Positions 22,885 to 33,313 are shown, counted from the first letter of the stretch. The stretch is 64,000 nucleotides of DNA from Psychromonas sp. L1A2 (GCF_009828855.1 NZ_WUAG01000001.1:806001-870000); one strand, 5' to 3'. Numbers and translations: made by a program. Notes: generated by a model not told the origin, from the letters alone.

Positions 22885-23466
22885 GTGAAAATTTTTGCCC
22901 CTTTGTATGAAAAAGTAATGTGCTGGTCAAGGCATAAAAATGCACCATTTTATCTTTACCTTACTGCATTTATTGAGTCTATTTTTTGGCCTATCCCTGT
23001 TGATATCATGTTAGCGCCTATGGCGTTAGCAAAACGTCATCTGGCTTGGCGATTTGCATTGGGGGCAACTATCTTTTCCGTATTAGGCGGTGCTGCTGGT
23101 TATTATCTTGGTAGTGCTTTATATGATCCTGTGGTGTTACCGTTTATTGAAACGATGGGGTATCAAGGTAAAATGGTTACAGCACAATCATGGTTTATTG
23201 AATGGGGAATCATGGTTATTTTCATTGCTAGCTTTACACCGATCCCATTTAAAGTGTTTACTATAACAGCAGGCGTGATGGGGATGGTATTTTGGCCATT
23301 TATATTAACTGCATTTATTGGGCGTGGTTTACGTTTCTTTTTGGTGGCTGGATTAATGGTATTAGGTGGAGAAAAAATGGAAACTAAATTAAGTCGGTAT
23401 ATCGATGCACTAGGTTGGATGACGATTATTGCTGCTGCTATTTTATATTTCACCTTGAAGCATTAA
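22885..23466 (+). CDS. yqaA: YqaA-type VTT/DedA-family membrane protein
   Basis: The 193-residue protein has about five hydrophobic segments and the family features: an opening with FIESIFWPIPVDIMLAPMAL (in part), a glycine-rich GGAAGYYLG loop, ASFTPIPFKVFTITAGV (re-entrant loop) and GRGLRFF. It belongs to the YqaA branch of the VTT domain family, membrane proteins linked to lipid handling. It sits just before nlpD, as in Vibrio and Shewanella. Exact role unknown. Confidence 0.85.
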   Translation: MKIFAPLYEKVMCWSRHKNAPFYLYLTAFIESIFWPIPVDIMLAPMALAKRHLAWRFALGATIFSVLGGAAGYYLGSALYDPVVLPFIETMGYQGKMVTAQSWFIEWGIMVIFIASFTPIPFKVFTITAGVMGMVFWPFILTAFIGRGLRFFLVAGLMVLGGEKMETKLSRYIDALGWMTIIAAAILYFTLKH

Positions 23467-23472
23467 TTTATT

Positions 23473-24354
23473 GTGAAATATTTACTATTCATCTCTTTGC
23501 TTTTCTTATCTGCTTGCTCTTCGCCAGGTGGCCGTGCTCCCGTATCTGATGTTAAATCAAAATCAACCCCTTATGTTGCAAGTGGCAAAAGCATTAAGGA
23601 AGGGCAAAAAAAATATTTAGTACAAACCGGCGACACGCTTTATTCCATCGCATGGCGTGCAGGTGTGAATGTAAATACACTCATAAAACGCAATAACTTA
23701 AAAAAACCTTACATAATTAGAAGTGGGCAAGTATTAACGTTACGTAACAGTAGTACTAAAGCGACATCAAATCCTAAAATCGCCTCTAATTCACAAGGTC
23801 AAAAAAAAGAGAGTTCTGAAAGTTGTTCAAATCAAAAATGTAAAAAAAATAACCAATTAGGGGTTGTTAAAGTAAAGCCAAAAGTCTACTCTAAGAATGT
23901 TGTTGACAAAAAGGTGACCAAAAAGCCGAAAGTGACACAACAAGTAACTCAGAAAAAAACACCTGAAAAGGTAAGTGCAAAAGTAACTGATTGGCAATGG
24001 CCAAGTAAAGGTAAGTTAGTTAAATCCTTTGCAAGTTCAACTCAGGGAATGAAAGGAATATCTATTTCAAATTCTCGTGGTTCGTCAGTATATGCTGCTG
24101 CTTCAGGTGAAGTTGTTTACGCGGGTAGTGGGTTAAGAGGATATGGAAATCTAATCATTATTAAGCATAATTATGATTACCTCAGTGCTTATGCACACAA
24201 TGACAAACTACTCATAAAAGAAAATGAGCACGTTAAAATAGGACAAAAAATAGCTGTAATGGGGGATAGTGGAACGGATAGCGTTCGTTTACATTTTGAC
24301 ATTCGCTACCGTGGAAAATCTGTTGATCCTTTGCGTTACTTACCAAAGAGGTAA
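23473..24354 (+). CDS. nlpD: NlpD-like murein hydrolase activator lipoprotein
   Basis: The 293-residue lipoprotein starts at GTG and has a signal peptide with lipobox LFLSACSS. A LysM peptidoglycan-binding domain covers about residues 48-91 (KYLVQTGDTLYSIAWRAGVN, in part), then comes a Lys-rich low-complexity linker and a LytM/M23 domain at about 185-290. The LytM domain lacks the full zinc-binding set: the first His is missing from the GISISNSRGSSV stretch. This is typical of NlpD, which activates the amidase AmiC instead of cutting wall itself. It lies directly upstream of rpoS; in relatives a main rpoS promoter is inside nlpD. Confidence 0.93.
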   Translation: MKYLLFISLLFLSACSSPGGRAPVSDVKSKSTPYVASGKSIKEGQKKYLVQTGDTLYSIAWRAGVNVNTLIKRNNLKKPYIIRSGQVLTLRNSSTKATSNPKIASNSQGQKKESSESCSNQKCKKNNQLGVVKVKPKVYSKNVVDKKVTKKPKVTQQVTQKKTPEKVSAKVTDWQWPSKGKLVKSFASSTQGMKGISISNSRGSSVYAAASGEVVYAGSGLRGYGNLIIIKHNYDYLSAYAHNDKLLIKENEHVKIGQKIAVMGDSGTDSVRLHFDIRYRGKSVDPLRYLPKR

Positions 24355-24461
24355 TGATGCTATAAATGCAGCGAACTATTAATTCTCTGAAAAATGAAGA
24401 GATTAATATAGTGCATTTTAATAGTTCATCAAGATTAATCGGTATAAAGGGAGTGTTAACC

Positions 24462-25460
24462 ATGGTAGGAACAGCCGCAATTAAGGTAGAAAAACTTAGA
24501 ACAGACCAATTTAGTAATCATGTCGTTAGTGATGATAACCAACAAGGATTTAAGGTTGTCAAAACAAATACATCTCGAGTCAAAGGCGCCACTGCTGAAA
24601 AATTTAGTGCTGGCACTGGTCATAAAATTATGGACGCGACTCAACTTTATCTCGGAGAGATTGGTTATACTCCTTTATTAACCGCTCCCGAAGAAATTTA
24701 TTATGCTCGTCGCTCACAGCGCGGTGATGAAGTTGCCCGTAAACGTATGATAGAAAGTAATTTACGACTCGTTGTTAAAATATCCCGCCGTTATAATAAT
24801 CGTGGATTATCATTGCTCGACCTAGTCGAAGAAGGTAATTTAGGGTTAATTCGAGCGGTTGAAAAATTTGACCCTGAAAAAGGTTTTCGTTTTTCAACTT
24901 ATGCAACTTGGTGGATACGTCAAACTATTGAACGTGCCATTATGAATCAAAGTCGCACTATACGTTTACCTATTCATATTGTTAAAAAATTAAATATCTA
25001 CTTACGTACCGCAAGAGACTTAGCACATAAACTAGCCCATGAACCAACCCCTGAAGATATTGCAAAAGAATTAGATGTTTCTGCAAAAGAAGTGTCAAAA
25101 ATTTTAAAGTTGAATGAACGTATTAGTTCAGTTGATACGCCGCTCGGTCAAAGTTCAAATACTGAATTATTAGATATCATTCCTGATAGTAATGAATCAA
25201 CTCCTGAAAATACCCTACAAACCAATAATATGAAGTTACGTATTGTAGACTGGTTGGAAGATCTAAATCCCAAACAGCGTGAGGTATTAGCAAGACGTTT
25301 TGGTTTATTAGGCTATGAAGCAGATACCTTAGAAAATGTAGGTAAAGAAATTGGATTAACACGAGAACGTGTTCGTCAAATTCAAGTTGAAGCATTAAAA
25401 GCGCTTCGTGAGGTGTTATCTGAGCAAGGTTTATCAATTGAATCTTTATTTCAGGCCTAA
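24462..25460 (+). CDS. rpoS: RNA polymerase sigma factor RpoS
   Basis: From the ATG at 24462 (site AAGGGAG nine bases upstream) the product is 332 residues, the usual RpoS length; an ATG at 24366 would add 32 unlikely residues. Region 1.2 ([21 protein letters not shown], in part), region 2 ([32 protein letters not shown]), region 3 and region 4 ([19 protein letters not shown]) are all intact. RpoS is the stationary-phase and general stress sigma factor. The nlpD-rpoS pair is conserved; mutS, which often lies nearby, is not present. Confidence 0.97.
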   Translation: MVGTAAIKVEKLRTDQFSNHVVSDDNQQGFKVVKTNTSRVKGATAEKFSAGTGHKIMDATQLYLGEIGYTPLLTAPEEIYYARRSQRGDEVARKRMIESNLRLVVKISRRYNNRGLSLLDLVEEGNLGLIRAVEKFDPEKGFRFSTYATWWIRQTIERAIMNQSRTIRLPIHIVKKLNIYLRTARDLAHKLAHEPTPEDIAKELDVSAKEVSKILKLNERISSVDTPLGQSSNTELLDIIPDSNESTPENTLQTNNMKLRIVDWLEDLNPKQREVLARRFGLLGYEADTLENVGKEIGLTRERVRQIQVEALKALREVLSEQGLSIESLFQA

Positions 25461-25544
25461 TTAACTTAACACCTAAAAGTAACGTTTAAAAATAGTTATA
25501 CCGATTACATTAAATAGGTGATCTAAACTTTGCGCAGGAAAAGT

Positions 25545-25913
25545 AACTTAGTTAATCCTCTATCGGAGAATTAACCAAAAGATGTTAATGCTTTAATGGC
25601 TGTTCCTTAGAGAAATTCACAACGAGGAAGTGGGCTGTTTTAACAAGTAAAATAGATAAGCTATTTATTGTGATTGGTATTAAGTGTTGTCTTTAAAAAT
25701 AATAGTTAGTATTAAATAAAAACGCATCCAATGGATGCGTTTTTTGTTTTTAATACGTTAGTTTTAGGCGTCAGTTGATACCTTTTGAAGATTAACTTCG
25801 TTAATCGTCTATCTGAGAATTAACTAAAAGATATTAATTCTTTGATAGTTGTTTCTTTTGCGAAACTTATAACGAAAAAATAAGTTATTTTAACCAGTTA
25901 AATAGAGCTATTA
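25545..25913. repeat. Duplicated ~120-bp intergenic segment downstream of rpoS
   Basis: Copy A (25545-25666) and copy B (25794-25913) are in direct orientation and roughly three quarters identical by eye. The first 39 bases differ at only four places (AACTTAGTTAATCC against AACTTCGTTAATCG). A rho-independent terminator lies between them at 25718-25748. No reading frame is shared. The function is unknown; a pair of small RNAs or an old duplication are the two readings. Confidence 0.6.
25718..25748 (+). terminator. Strong rho-independent terminator
   Basis: AAAAACGCATCC, the loop AAT and GGATGCGTTTTTT form a compact stem with A- and T-runs on both sides. It is 258 bp beyond the rpoS stop and could end rpoS or a transcript starting in copy A of the duplicated segment. 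Confidence 0.85.
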
Positions 25914-25956
25914 TGCACTTCAAGGTTGAATCTGCCTAAGAGTAGTACTAGTTCTT

Positions 25957-26142
25957 CTACATTAATTCAGATTGAGAAAAACTAAAGGAAGGGTCGATTT
26001 CTTTTAGCTCTTTAGCTAACGAGAGTTGCGCTTTAGCATTTTCAATTTCACGCCATTTACGTGGTTTAGCTCTACGCTTTGCTGGAACTGCGTATAAATT
26101 ATCTATATTCATGTCTACTTCATTCATCTGAGTTTGTTGCAT
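25957..26142 (-). CDS. DUF3545 family small protein
   Basis: The 61-residue hydrophilic protein has the centre KRRAKPRKWREIENAKAQ and KELKEID, which matches my recollection of the DUF3545 family of marine gammaproteobacteria. It is basic in the middle and has no membrane segment. It has a spaced start with AAGGATAT upstream. The gene stands alone on this strand. Function unknown. Confidence 0.65.
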   Translation of the reverse strand: MQQTQMNEVDMNIDNLYAVPAKRRAKPRKWREIENAKAQLSLAKELKEIDPSFSFSQSELM

Positions 26143-26352
26143 GTTATATCCTTAATTTTACGTACCAGTGTGTTTGTTACTGTGAATACAATAAAGTGAC
26201 TATATGACAATTTTATGACATCTGTGTTTTACTTTAATTACACTTTTTCTACCTAATTAGTCGTAAGGTTAGAAATAACCTTTTGTTCTATGCTTTCTAA
26301 TCAAACTTTTTATTTTGTCTTTAATGATGATTTTAAACGTTAGGGGAGAGGT

Positions 26353-26877
26353 ATGTTTATTTTAAATCATAGAGGTTTTACCTTGATAGAACTCATGATC
26401 ACGCTTGTTATTTTGGGGATTGTGATTGCTATATCAACCGCATCTTTTCAAAATTTAATCGCAGATCAAGCTTTGTCGAAGGCTGCTAGTCAGGTTTACT
26501 ACACACTCCAATTAGCTAAAACAGAAGCGGTTAAGCGTAATCAAAAAATTTATGTTCAGTTCTGCAAACAACAATCCGTTTGGAAGATGGGAATGAGTAA
26601 CTTTTCAGGTTGTGATTGCTTTAGTGCTAATTCATGTCAATTAGATGGCATAGAAAAAGTACAAGATTTAGCAGACGGAGAGAGAATATTTATTGATGAA
26701 AACGACATAAATTTTACAGGTTATCAAGCATCTTATGGGCCACTGCGTTTTTCTGTAGAAACGGGATCGGTAATTTTAACTAATCAAGATAATAAAAGGC
26801 TGTCAGTGATACAGAGTGCGATGAGGCTAAGAGTCTGCGCTCCAGATGAAGCCTATTTGGGGTACAAGCAATGTTAA
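26353..26877 (+). CDS. Type IV minor pilin, FimT/GspH family
   Basis: The 174-residue prepilin has a short leader and the type III signal peptide G|FTLIELMITLVILGIVIAI (cleaved after Gly8) with the essential Glu at position 5 of the mature protein. The body has LAKTEAVKRNQ, seen in FimT/FimU minor pilins, and several Cys (CDC, C-terminal C) that may form disulfides. It would be processed by PilD and help start pilus assembly. It overlaps the next gene by seven bases. A strong GGGGAGAGG site precedes the start. Confidence 0.85.
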   Translation: MFILNHRGFTLIELMITLVILGIVIAISTASFQNLIADQALSKAASQVYYTLQLAKTEAVKRNQKIYVQFCKQQSVWKMGMSNFSGCDCFSANSCQLDGIEKVQDLADGERIFIDENDINFTGYQASYGPLRFSVETGSVILTNQDNKRLSVIQSAMRLRVCAPDEAYLGYKQC

Positions 26878-27569
26878 CGTTGACTGCGATGATTAAAATA
26901 AGAAGCGAATTAAGAGCTCAGACAATACCTAACACCACACATAACGCAACAGCCACTAAGCATTTAGCAGCAGGTTTTACCTTTGTTGAAGTATTGATAT
27001 GCCTAGTATTAGGTTCGTTACTATTAAGTATGGTTATAGGTCTCTACATCACTAATGTTACTGGTAGTACAAAAATGCTTCAAATGTCACGTTTACGAAC
27101 TGATCTACAAGCATTAGTGGGCGTGATTGAAAATGATATCCGTCGAGCAGGTTATGGTGGGGATCAATTTATGGTTGGCTTAGACCAAGGAAAAATGGTG
27201 GATTCAAGTAATAGTAGTATTCAAAAATGTATCGTTTATTCGTATAACTATAATGATGCAGCAACACCAACCTCATCTCATGTGATGGCTTTTCGCTACT
27301 CAGCTATAAATGAAAGTATCCAGTTTGGTAGAAATGTTGATCGACAAGCCATTAATTGTTTGAATGGAGGTTACTGGGTTAACTTAACTGATCCTGATTT
27401 TTTAAAGATAACAGAGTTAAATTTTACAGAAATATCTGATACTAATCCTGATACACAAGTGACATTACGTAGCATTCAAATCACTATCACTGGCGAACTC
27501 GTCGAAAACAGCGAATACAGTTATCAAATAGCAACGCAGATACAGGTACGCAATCGCGAATTTAACTGA
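26871..27569 (+). CDS. Type IV minor pilin, PilW-like
   Basis: The 232-residue protein has an unusually long leader (about 35 residues) before the prepilin site G|FTFVEVLICLVLGSLLLSM. Downstream DLQALVGVIENDIRRAGYGG is the hallmark of PilW-type minor pilins, which belong to the pilus-tip priming complex. An internal Met at residue 8 could shorten the leader. PilV, PilX, PilY1 and PilE partners are absent: the next 1080 bp are repeats. The two genes may work with minor pilins elsewhere or be a remnant. Confidence 0.8.
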   Translation: MLTLTAMIKIRSELRAQTIPNTTHNATATKHLAAGFTFVEVLICLVLGSLLLSMVIGLYITNVTGSTKMLQMSRLRTDLQALVGVIENDIRRAGYGGDQFMVGLDQGKMVDSSNSSIQKCIVYSYNYNDAATPTSSHVMAFRYSAINESIQFGRNVDRQAINCLNGGYWVNLTDPDFLKITELNFTEISDTNPDTQVTLRSIQITITGELVENSEYSYQIATQIQVRNREFN

Positions 27570-27603
27570 GTATCAGTAAAGTTTAGTTGCATGTGGTCAT
27601 TTT

Positions 27604-27785
27604 CTTTTGACCTCGGGCGCATGGCGAATTAGGCAAAGCTTAGTGTCATGAGCGGAGAAGCTCTGCGAGTCCTGTTTTCAGCTTGCAGGTTTTGTGTGTG
27701 CTTTTAATGTAAAGTTTGTTCTTATTTTTGATTACCTTTTAAAATTCAACACAAAAATCCCTGCAGGCTGAAGCCAGCGCCCCTA
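27604..27785 (+). repeat. Dispersed repeat element, copy 1
   Basis: Starts TTTGACCTCGGGCGCATGG, continues GCGAATTAGGCAAAGC and GAGCGGAGAAGCTCTGCGAG, and ends CTGCAGGCTGAAGCCAGCGC followed by CCC. The two ends are imperfect inverted repeats. No coding potential is seen. Confidence 0.85.
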
Positions 27786-27821
27786 AAAATAAACTATTGC
27801 TTAGCATAAATACTATGATGA

Positions 27822-28074
27822 TTTGACCTAGGGCGCATGGCGAATTAGACCAAGCCTAGTGTCATGAGCGGAGGAGCTCTGCGAGTCTTGTTTTTAAATT
27901 ACATATATTAATCTGACTATTTCGTGTGTTTTATGTTTTGACTTCGGGGCGTATGCTTCAGCTTGCAGGTTTTATGTGTGTTCTTTAATGCAAAGCTTAC
28001 AGTCATTCAATCCACATTTCTAAATTCAACACAAAAAAACTCTGCAGGCTAAAGCCAGCGCCCCTAAAAATAAA
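27822..28074 (+). repeat. Dispersed repeat element, copy 2
   Basis: Same left part as copy 1 but with an extra internal end (TTTTGACTTCGGGGCGTATG at about 27936), as if one element had inserted in or recombined with another. It ends CTGCAGGCTAAAGCCAGCGC plus CCC. Copies 1 and 2 are each followed by the same AAATAAACTAT-CGCTTAGCATAAATACT spacer, so this part grew by tandem duplication. Confidence 0.85.
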
Positions 28075-28101
28075 CTATCGCTTAGCATAAATACTATGAT
28101 G

Positions 28102-28287
28102 ATTTGACCTCGGGCGCATGGCGAATTAGGCGAAGCCTAGTGTCATGAGCGGAGGAGCTCTGCGAGTCCTGTTTTCAGCTTGCAGGTTTTTGTTTGTGTT
28201 TGCTTTTTAATGAGGATTTTACTGCCATTCAATTCACATTTCTAAATTCAACACACAAATGATCCTGCAGGCTAAAGCCAGCACCCC
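28102..28287 (+). repeat. Dispersed repeat element, copy 3
   Basis: Left part as in copies 1 and 2; the right end reads CTGCAGGCTAAAGCCAGCAC plus CCC and runs straight into a 44-bp tandem array. Confidence 0.85.
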
Positions 28288-28420
28288 GATAGAAAAGCAA
28301 TATAAACTCTGCAGACTAAAGTCAGCGCCCCGATAGAAAAGCAATATAAACTCTGCAGACTAAAGTCAGCGCCCCGATAGAAAAACAATATAAACTCTGC
28401 AGACTAAAGTCAGGGCACCA
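28288..28420 (+). repeat. 44-bp tandem repeat, three copies
   Basis: The unit GATAGAAAAGCAATATAAAC + TCTGCAGACTAAAGTCAGCG + CCCC repeats at 28288, 28332 and 28376, with a decayed start of a fourth. Its second half is the right end of the dispersed repeat, so the array grew from that end. Confidence 0.9.
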
Positions 28421-28654
28421 ATAGAAAATCAATACGGTAATCCTGCCTGTTAAAACTAATACACCAATAAAGATTAACCAAATCCATTGAGCGATTGTAT
28501 TTTCACTATAACTTTCAGTTCGTTATATAAAACTTCATCAAGTAACTTTATTGAACTAAATGCCATCTTATTATTAAAATCTTATCTTTTTAATACTGAT
28601 TAATTAATAAAAGTCGATACAATAGCCTTATCAACTCACAAGGAAGTCACCGTA

Positions 28655-29794
28655 TTGAATATCGCCGCTAAATCATGGATAACTGCTTATTTTGTTTGCT
28701 TCTTTTTTATTTGGGGCGTCTTTTTACCTTTTTGGAGCGTTTGGTTAGCAGAGAAAGGAGTTAGTCCAGAACAAATAGGGACGCTATTTTCCTTAGGCCT
28801 CGTATTACGGTTTGTCAGTAATATTGGTTTATTACCACGTTTAAAAACAGCTAAAGGGCCATTGACAATGGTCTGTTATCTCACCTTTTTCGCTCTTATG
28901 TCTTTGTTATTATTGATTTATTTTCAAGGTTGGTATGCTTTAGCTGCTGCGACATTATTGCTTAATTTTTTATTGGCACCCATGATTCCTTTGGGCGATA
29001 TCATTGGCACACGTTTAGTTAAACAAATTCAGATTAATTATGGAAAAGTGCGGTTATGGGGATCAGTTAGTTTTATTGTGGGGTCTACTTTTGTAGGGTG
29101 GACAATCGGCGAGTTTGGTCATGAAAGCATTTTATGGTTAATTATTATTGCGGTCTTTTTTAATTATTGCTTAAGTCTAATTAAATTAAATCCACAATTA
29201 CAAGAACAAACAACGCCGAAAAAACATATTAATAACAATCTCATGTCATTAATTAAACAGCCGAAAGTTATTTATTTCATCTTAGTGATGGGGCTAATAC
29301 AAGGTAGTCACGCCGCTTATTATGCGTTTAGTGCTTTGTATTGGAACTCAATGGGAATTTCTGAGTTTAATATTGCATTATTATGGGGGATTAGTGTGGC
29401 TGCAGAAGTCCTGTTAATGCGCTTTAACGACAGATTGTTCGGTAGTTGGTCGGTTAAGCAAATGTGTCTTTTAGCGTTAATAGCGGGAATAATACGTTGG
29501 GGAGTCTTATCTCAAACCACCGATATGACGTTATTGATATTGGCACAAACATTCCATGCTTTTACTTTTGCATTATCTCACTTAGCGGCAATGCGTTTTA
29601 TTGCGATGCAGGAAGAACATTTAATGGTCGGTTATCAAACCTTATACTCAAGTGTTGGTTTAGGGTTAGTGATGGCGTTACTCACATTCATCTCTGGTTG
29701 GATATATGCCCCTCAAGACAGCACCATCTTTATATGGATGGCGTGTATTATGCTGCCGGTATTTTTCTTATTAAAAAAATGGAAATGTGACTAA
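28655..29794 (+). CDS. MFS transporter, HcaT-like (3-phenylpropionate transporter family)
   Basis: The 379-residue protein starts at TTG, eight bases after AGGAAG. It shows 12 hydrophobic segments and the MFS_1-like family opening (PFWSVWLAEKGVSPEQIGTL, in part) with an RLWGSVSFIVGS motif in the middle, as in HcaT. HcaT is proposed to take up 3-phenylpropionate, but no aromatic catabolic genes lie near, so the substrate is open. The gene stands between the repeat block and fxsA with its own promoter region. Confidence 0.8.
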   Translation: MNIAAKSWITAYFVCFFFIWGVFLPFWSVWLAEKGVSPEQIGTLFSLGLVLRFVSNIGLLPRLKTAKGPLTMVCYLTFFALMSLLLLIYFQGWYALAAATLLLNFLLAPMIPLGDIIGTRLVKQIQINYGKVRLWGSVSFIVGSTFVGWTIGEFGHESILWLIIIAVFFNYCLSLIKLNPQLQEQTTPKKHINNNLMSLIKQPKVIYFILVMGLIQGSHAAYYAFSALYWNSMGISEFNIALLWGISVAAEVLLMRFNDRLFGSWSVKQMCLLALIAGIIRWGVLSQTTDMTLLILAQTFHAFTFALSHLAAMRFIAMQEEHLMVGYQTLYSSVGLGLVMALLTFISGWIYAPQDSTIFIWMACIMLPVFFLLKKWKCD

Positions 29795-29817
29795 ACTTTA
29801 TCAAACCTTATTTAAAT

Positions 29818-29852
29818 TCAACCTCTCATTATTCATACATGAGAGGTTGAGC
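29818..29852. terminator. Inverted repeat after the MFS gene
   Basis: CAACCTCTCA and TGAGAGGTTG form a 10-bp perfect stem around a CATTATTCATACA-type loop. There is no clear T-run, so it may be a stabilising 3' hairpin rather than a full terminator. Confidence 0.45.
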
Positions 29853-29946
29853 ATGAACTTATTAAGCCTTTTACCCTCCAATACCTTGAAATAAACAAAT
29901 TAATCCCCATTTTATATGTGTATTCATTCTGTTAATTGAGGTCTCT

Positions 29947-30417
29947 ATGTTTGCACGGTTGTTTTTAATTTTTACTGGTGTGTCATTACTAGAAATATTT
30001 GTATTAGTTAAAGTTGGTGGTTTTTTAGGTGCGTGGCCAACTATTTTATTAGTGATCATCACCGCGCTAATTGGTTCAGCCTTAGTGCGTAGTCAAGGTT
30101 TACAACTAGTACAAAAATTACAAGAACGCATGGCCTCAGGTGAAATGCCTGGACAACAATTAATTGAAGGGATGATGTTAATTATCACTGGGATCTTATT
30201 AGTTACTCCAGGCTTTGTGACTGACTTATGTGGTTTATTATTATTACAACCGACTCTTCGTGCAGGCATTGCTAAATTCCTATTAGCACATGTTAAATTT
30301 GCACCCCAATCTTCAATGGGTGGGTTTTCTAGCCAAGGTTTTGGCCAAACCGCTAGAAATGATGATTCAGTGATTGAAGGTGAGTTTGAACATAAGGAAG
30401 ATAAAAAAATAGATTAA
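29947..30417 (+). CDS. fxsA: FxsA family membrane protein
   Basis: The 156-residue protein has two hydrophobic N-terminal segments and two more near residues 70-110. The family pattern is clear: SLLEIFVLVKVGGFLGAWPT, GSALVRSQGL, PGQQLIEGMMLIITGILLVTPGF (in part) and DLCGLLLLQP. The C-terminus is polar and acidic. E. coli FxsA limits phage T7 exclusion by the F plasmid when overproduced; its normal role is unclear. It lies upstream of groES as in E. coli, separated here by one small unknown gene. Confidence 0.92.
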   Translation: MFARLFLIFTGVSLLEIFVLVKVGGFLGAWPTILLVIITALIGSALVRSQGLQLVQKLQERMASGEMPGQQLIEGMMLIITGILLVTPGFVTDLCGLLLLQPTLRAGIAKFLLAHVKFAPQSSMGGFSSQGFGQTARNDDSVIEGEFEHKEDKKID

Positions 30418-30571
30418 ATATTGTGATTTAATCTAAATGTTTTTTAATAAAATTGTCATATAGTTTGCGTAATATACGTGCATCGTTTATTAATGCGCTG
30501 TTTATTAATACATTAGATTAATAGCTAACATCAATGCAACATCAAAATAAAAAATAATAATAAAAGGTAAA

Positions 30572-30820
30572 ATGATGAAAATTACTCGTCCTAGTACTTT
30601 AAGAGTATTTAAAAAATACCAACCACGTCAAATTGCAAAATTTGCTAAAGGTTTTTTTAATGGCCGTATTTTTATAGCAGGGTTAGGTCGCTTTAGAGTC
30701 GTTGATGGAAAAGTTGTTGCCTACAAACATTTAATTGCAGAACAGAAAGTCTTAATGGCTGTCAGCGAAATTAATAAAATGGTGTTAGAGCTGTCTCACC
30801 CAAAAGTCGTTACTGCATAA
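30572..30820 (+). CDS. Unknown small basic protein between fxsA and groES
   Basis: The 82-residue protein is rich in Lys, Arg and aromatic residues in its first half (RVFKKYQPRQIAKFAKGFFNGR, in part) and has a hydrophobic VLMAVSEINKMVLEL helix later. There is an AAAAGG site before two possible ATG codons (30572, 30575). I do not recognise the family. It has no signal peptide or clear membrane segment. Sound codon use and site support a real gene; the basic N-terminal half would suit nucleic acid or membrane surface contact, which is a guess. Confidence 0.6.
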   Translation: MMKITRPSTLRVFKKYQPRQIAKFAKGFFNGRIFIAGLGRFRVVDGKVVAYKHLIAEQKVLMAVSEINKMVLELSHPKVVTA

Positions 30821-31104
30821 TCTGTTTGTCATTTTAATGGTTTCTTCGTCATAACTGTCCTTTAGTGATAACGGCCCATTAAGCTTTAATCATTCCTTAC
30901 TTTTAACCACACCTTGATTTTCTTTTTCTCAAACATTAAATATATACCGGTTACTATTCAAGGTGCTTTGTTCAGTCGTTAGGCGCAACATATTAGCAAT
31001 GACTAGTCCTTACCGAAGATTGCAATGAAGAGTTGGTTTTCTTCGCCGCTTGTTGGTTTTTATGTTGGTGAGAAAATTATTTTAATAATTTTTTTCTAAA
31101 CTGA

Positions 31105-31132
31105 CTTGAATCGTACCTTTTTGACCCCATCA
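31105..31132 (+). promoter_or_regulatory. Sigma-32 (heat-shock) promoter of groESL
   Basis: CTTGAAT at 31105-31111 and CCCCATCA at 31125-31132 are separated by 13 bp and match the RpoH consensus CTTGAA and CCCCATnT. It lies about 50 bp upstream of the groES start. This predicts heat induction of groES-groEL. Confidence 0.85.
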
Positions 31133-31182
31133 CATAACCAACTATAAGCAACTTAATCTGTTAACTATCAAAGGAAGTCATA

Positions 31183-31473
31183 ATGTCTATTCGTCCTCTA
31201 CATGATCGCGTTATTTTAAAGCGTACTGAGAAAGAAACTAAATCTGCTGGTGGTATCGTTTTAACTGGTAGCGCTGCTGAAAAATCAACTCGTGGTGAAG
31301 TTATCGCCGTGGGTAAAGGTCGTATTTTGGAAAATGGTGAAGTAAGACCATTAGATGTAAAAGTAGGTGATACTGTTATTTTCAGTGAAGGCTACGGCTT
31401 AAAAACAGAAAAAATTGAAGGTGAAGAAGTCCTGATCTTAAGTGAAAATGACATTTTAGCGATTGTTGAATAG
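31183..31473 (+). CDS. groES: Co-chaperonin GroES
   Basis: The 96-residue protein begins [20 protein letters not shown] (in part) and has the mobile-loop region [15 protein letters not shown] and the [11 protein letters not shown] segment. Seven copies form the lid on the GroEL chamber. AAGGAAGT precedes the start, and groEL follows after 77 bp in the same heat-shock operon. Confidence 0.98.
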   Translation: MSIRPLHDRVILKRTEKETKSAGGIVLTGSAAEKSTRGEVIAVGKGRILENGEVRPLDVKVGDTVIFSEGYGLKTEKIEGEEVLILSENDILAIVE

Positions 31474-31538
31474 TCGAATCATCGCTAACAATTACTGTTT
31501 ATTCTCTTGTTTTGAAAACAAAAATTAAAGAAAAGTAA

Positions 31539-33182
<1,644 letters not shown>

Positions 33183-33313
33183 TTCTGACTGCATAAATCG
33201 TCTACTTCATCGTTGCTTTACCACTCGTTTAAGAAACACTAAACGTCGCGGACAAAGCGCCTTGAATTAAACAATTTCTGCTATCCAGAATGGCATTGCT
33301 GTTTATATTATTT

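Noticed and set aside
24366-24461. Upstream ATG that would lengthen RpoS by 32 residues
   Set aside because: The added residues do not look like RpoS, and the ATG at 24462 has a strong AAGGGAG site and gives the usual length.
28288-28420. Possible CRISPR array
   Set aside because: The 44-bp units are joined without unique spacers and derive from a dispersed repeat end; no cas genes are near. The same holds for the 23-bp and 7-bp arrays.
29464-29790. 108-codon frame inside the MFS gene
   Set aside because: It overlaps a clear transporter gene in another frame and has no ribosome site or recognisable family.
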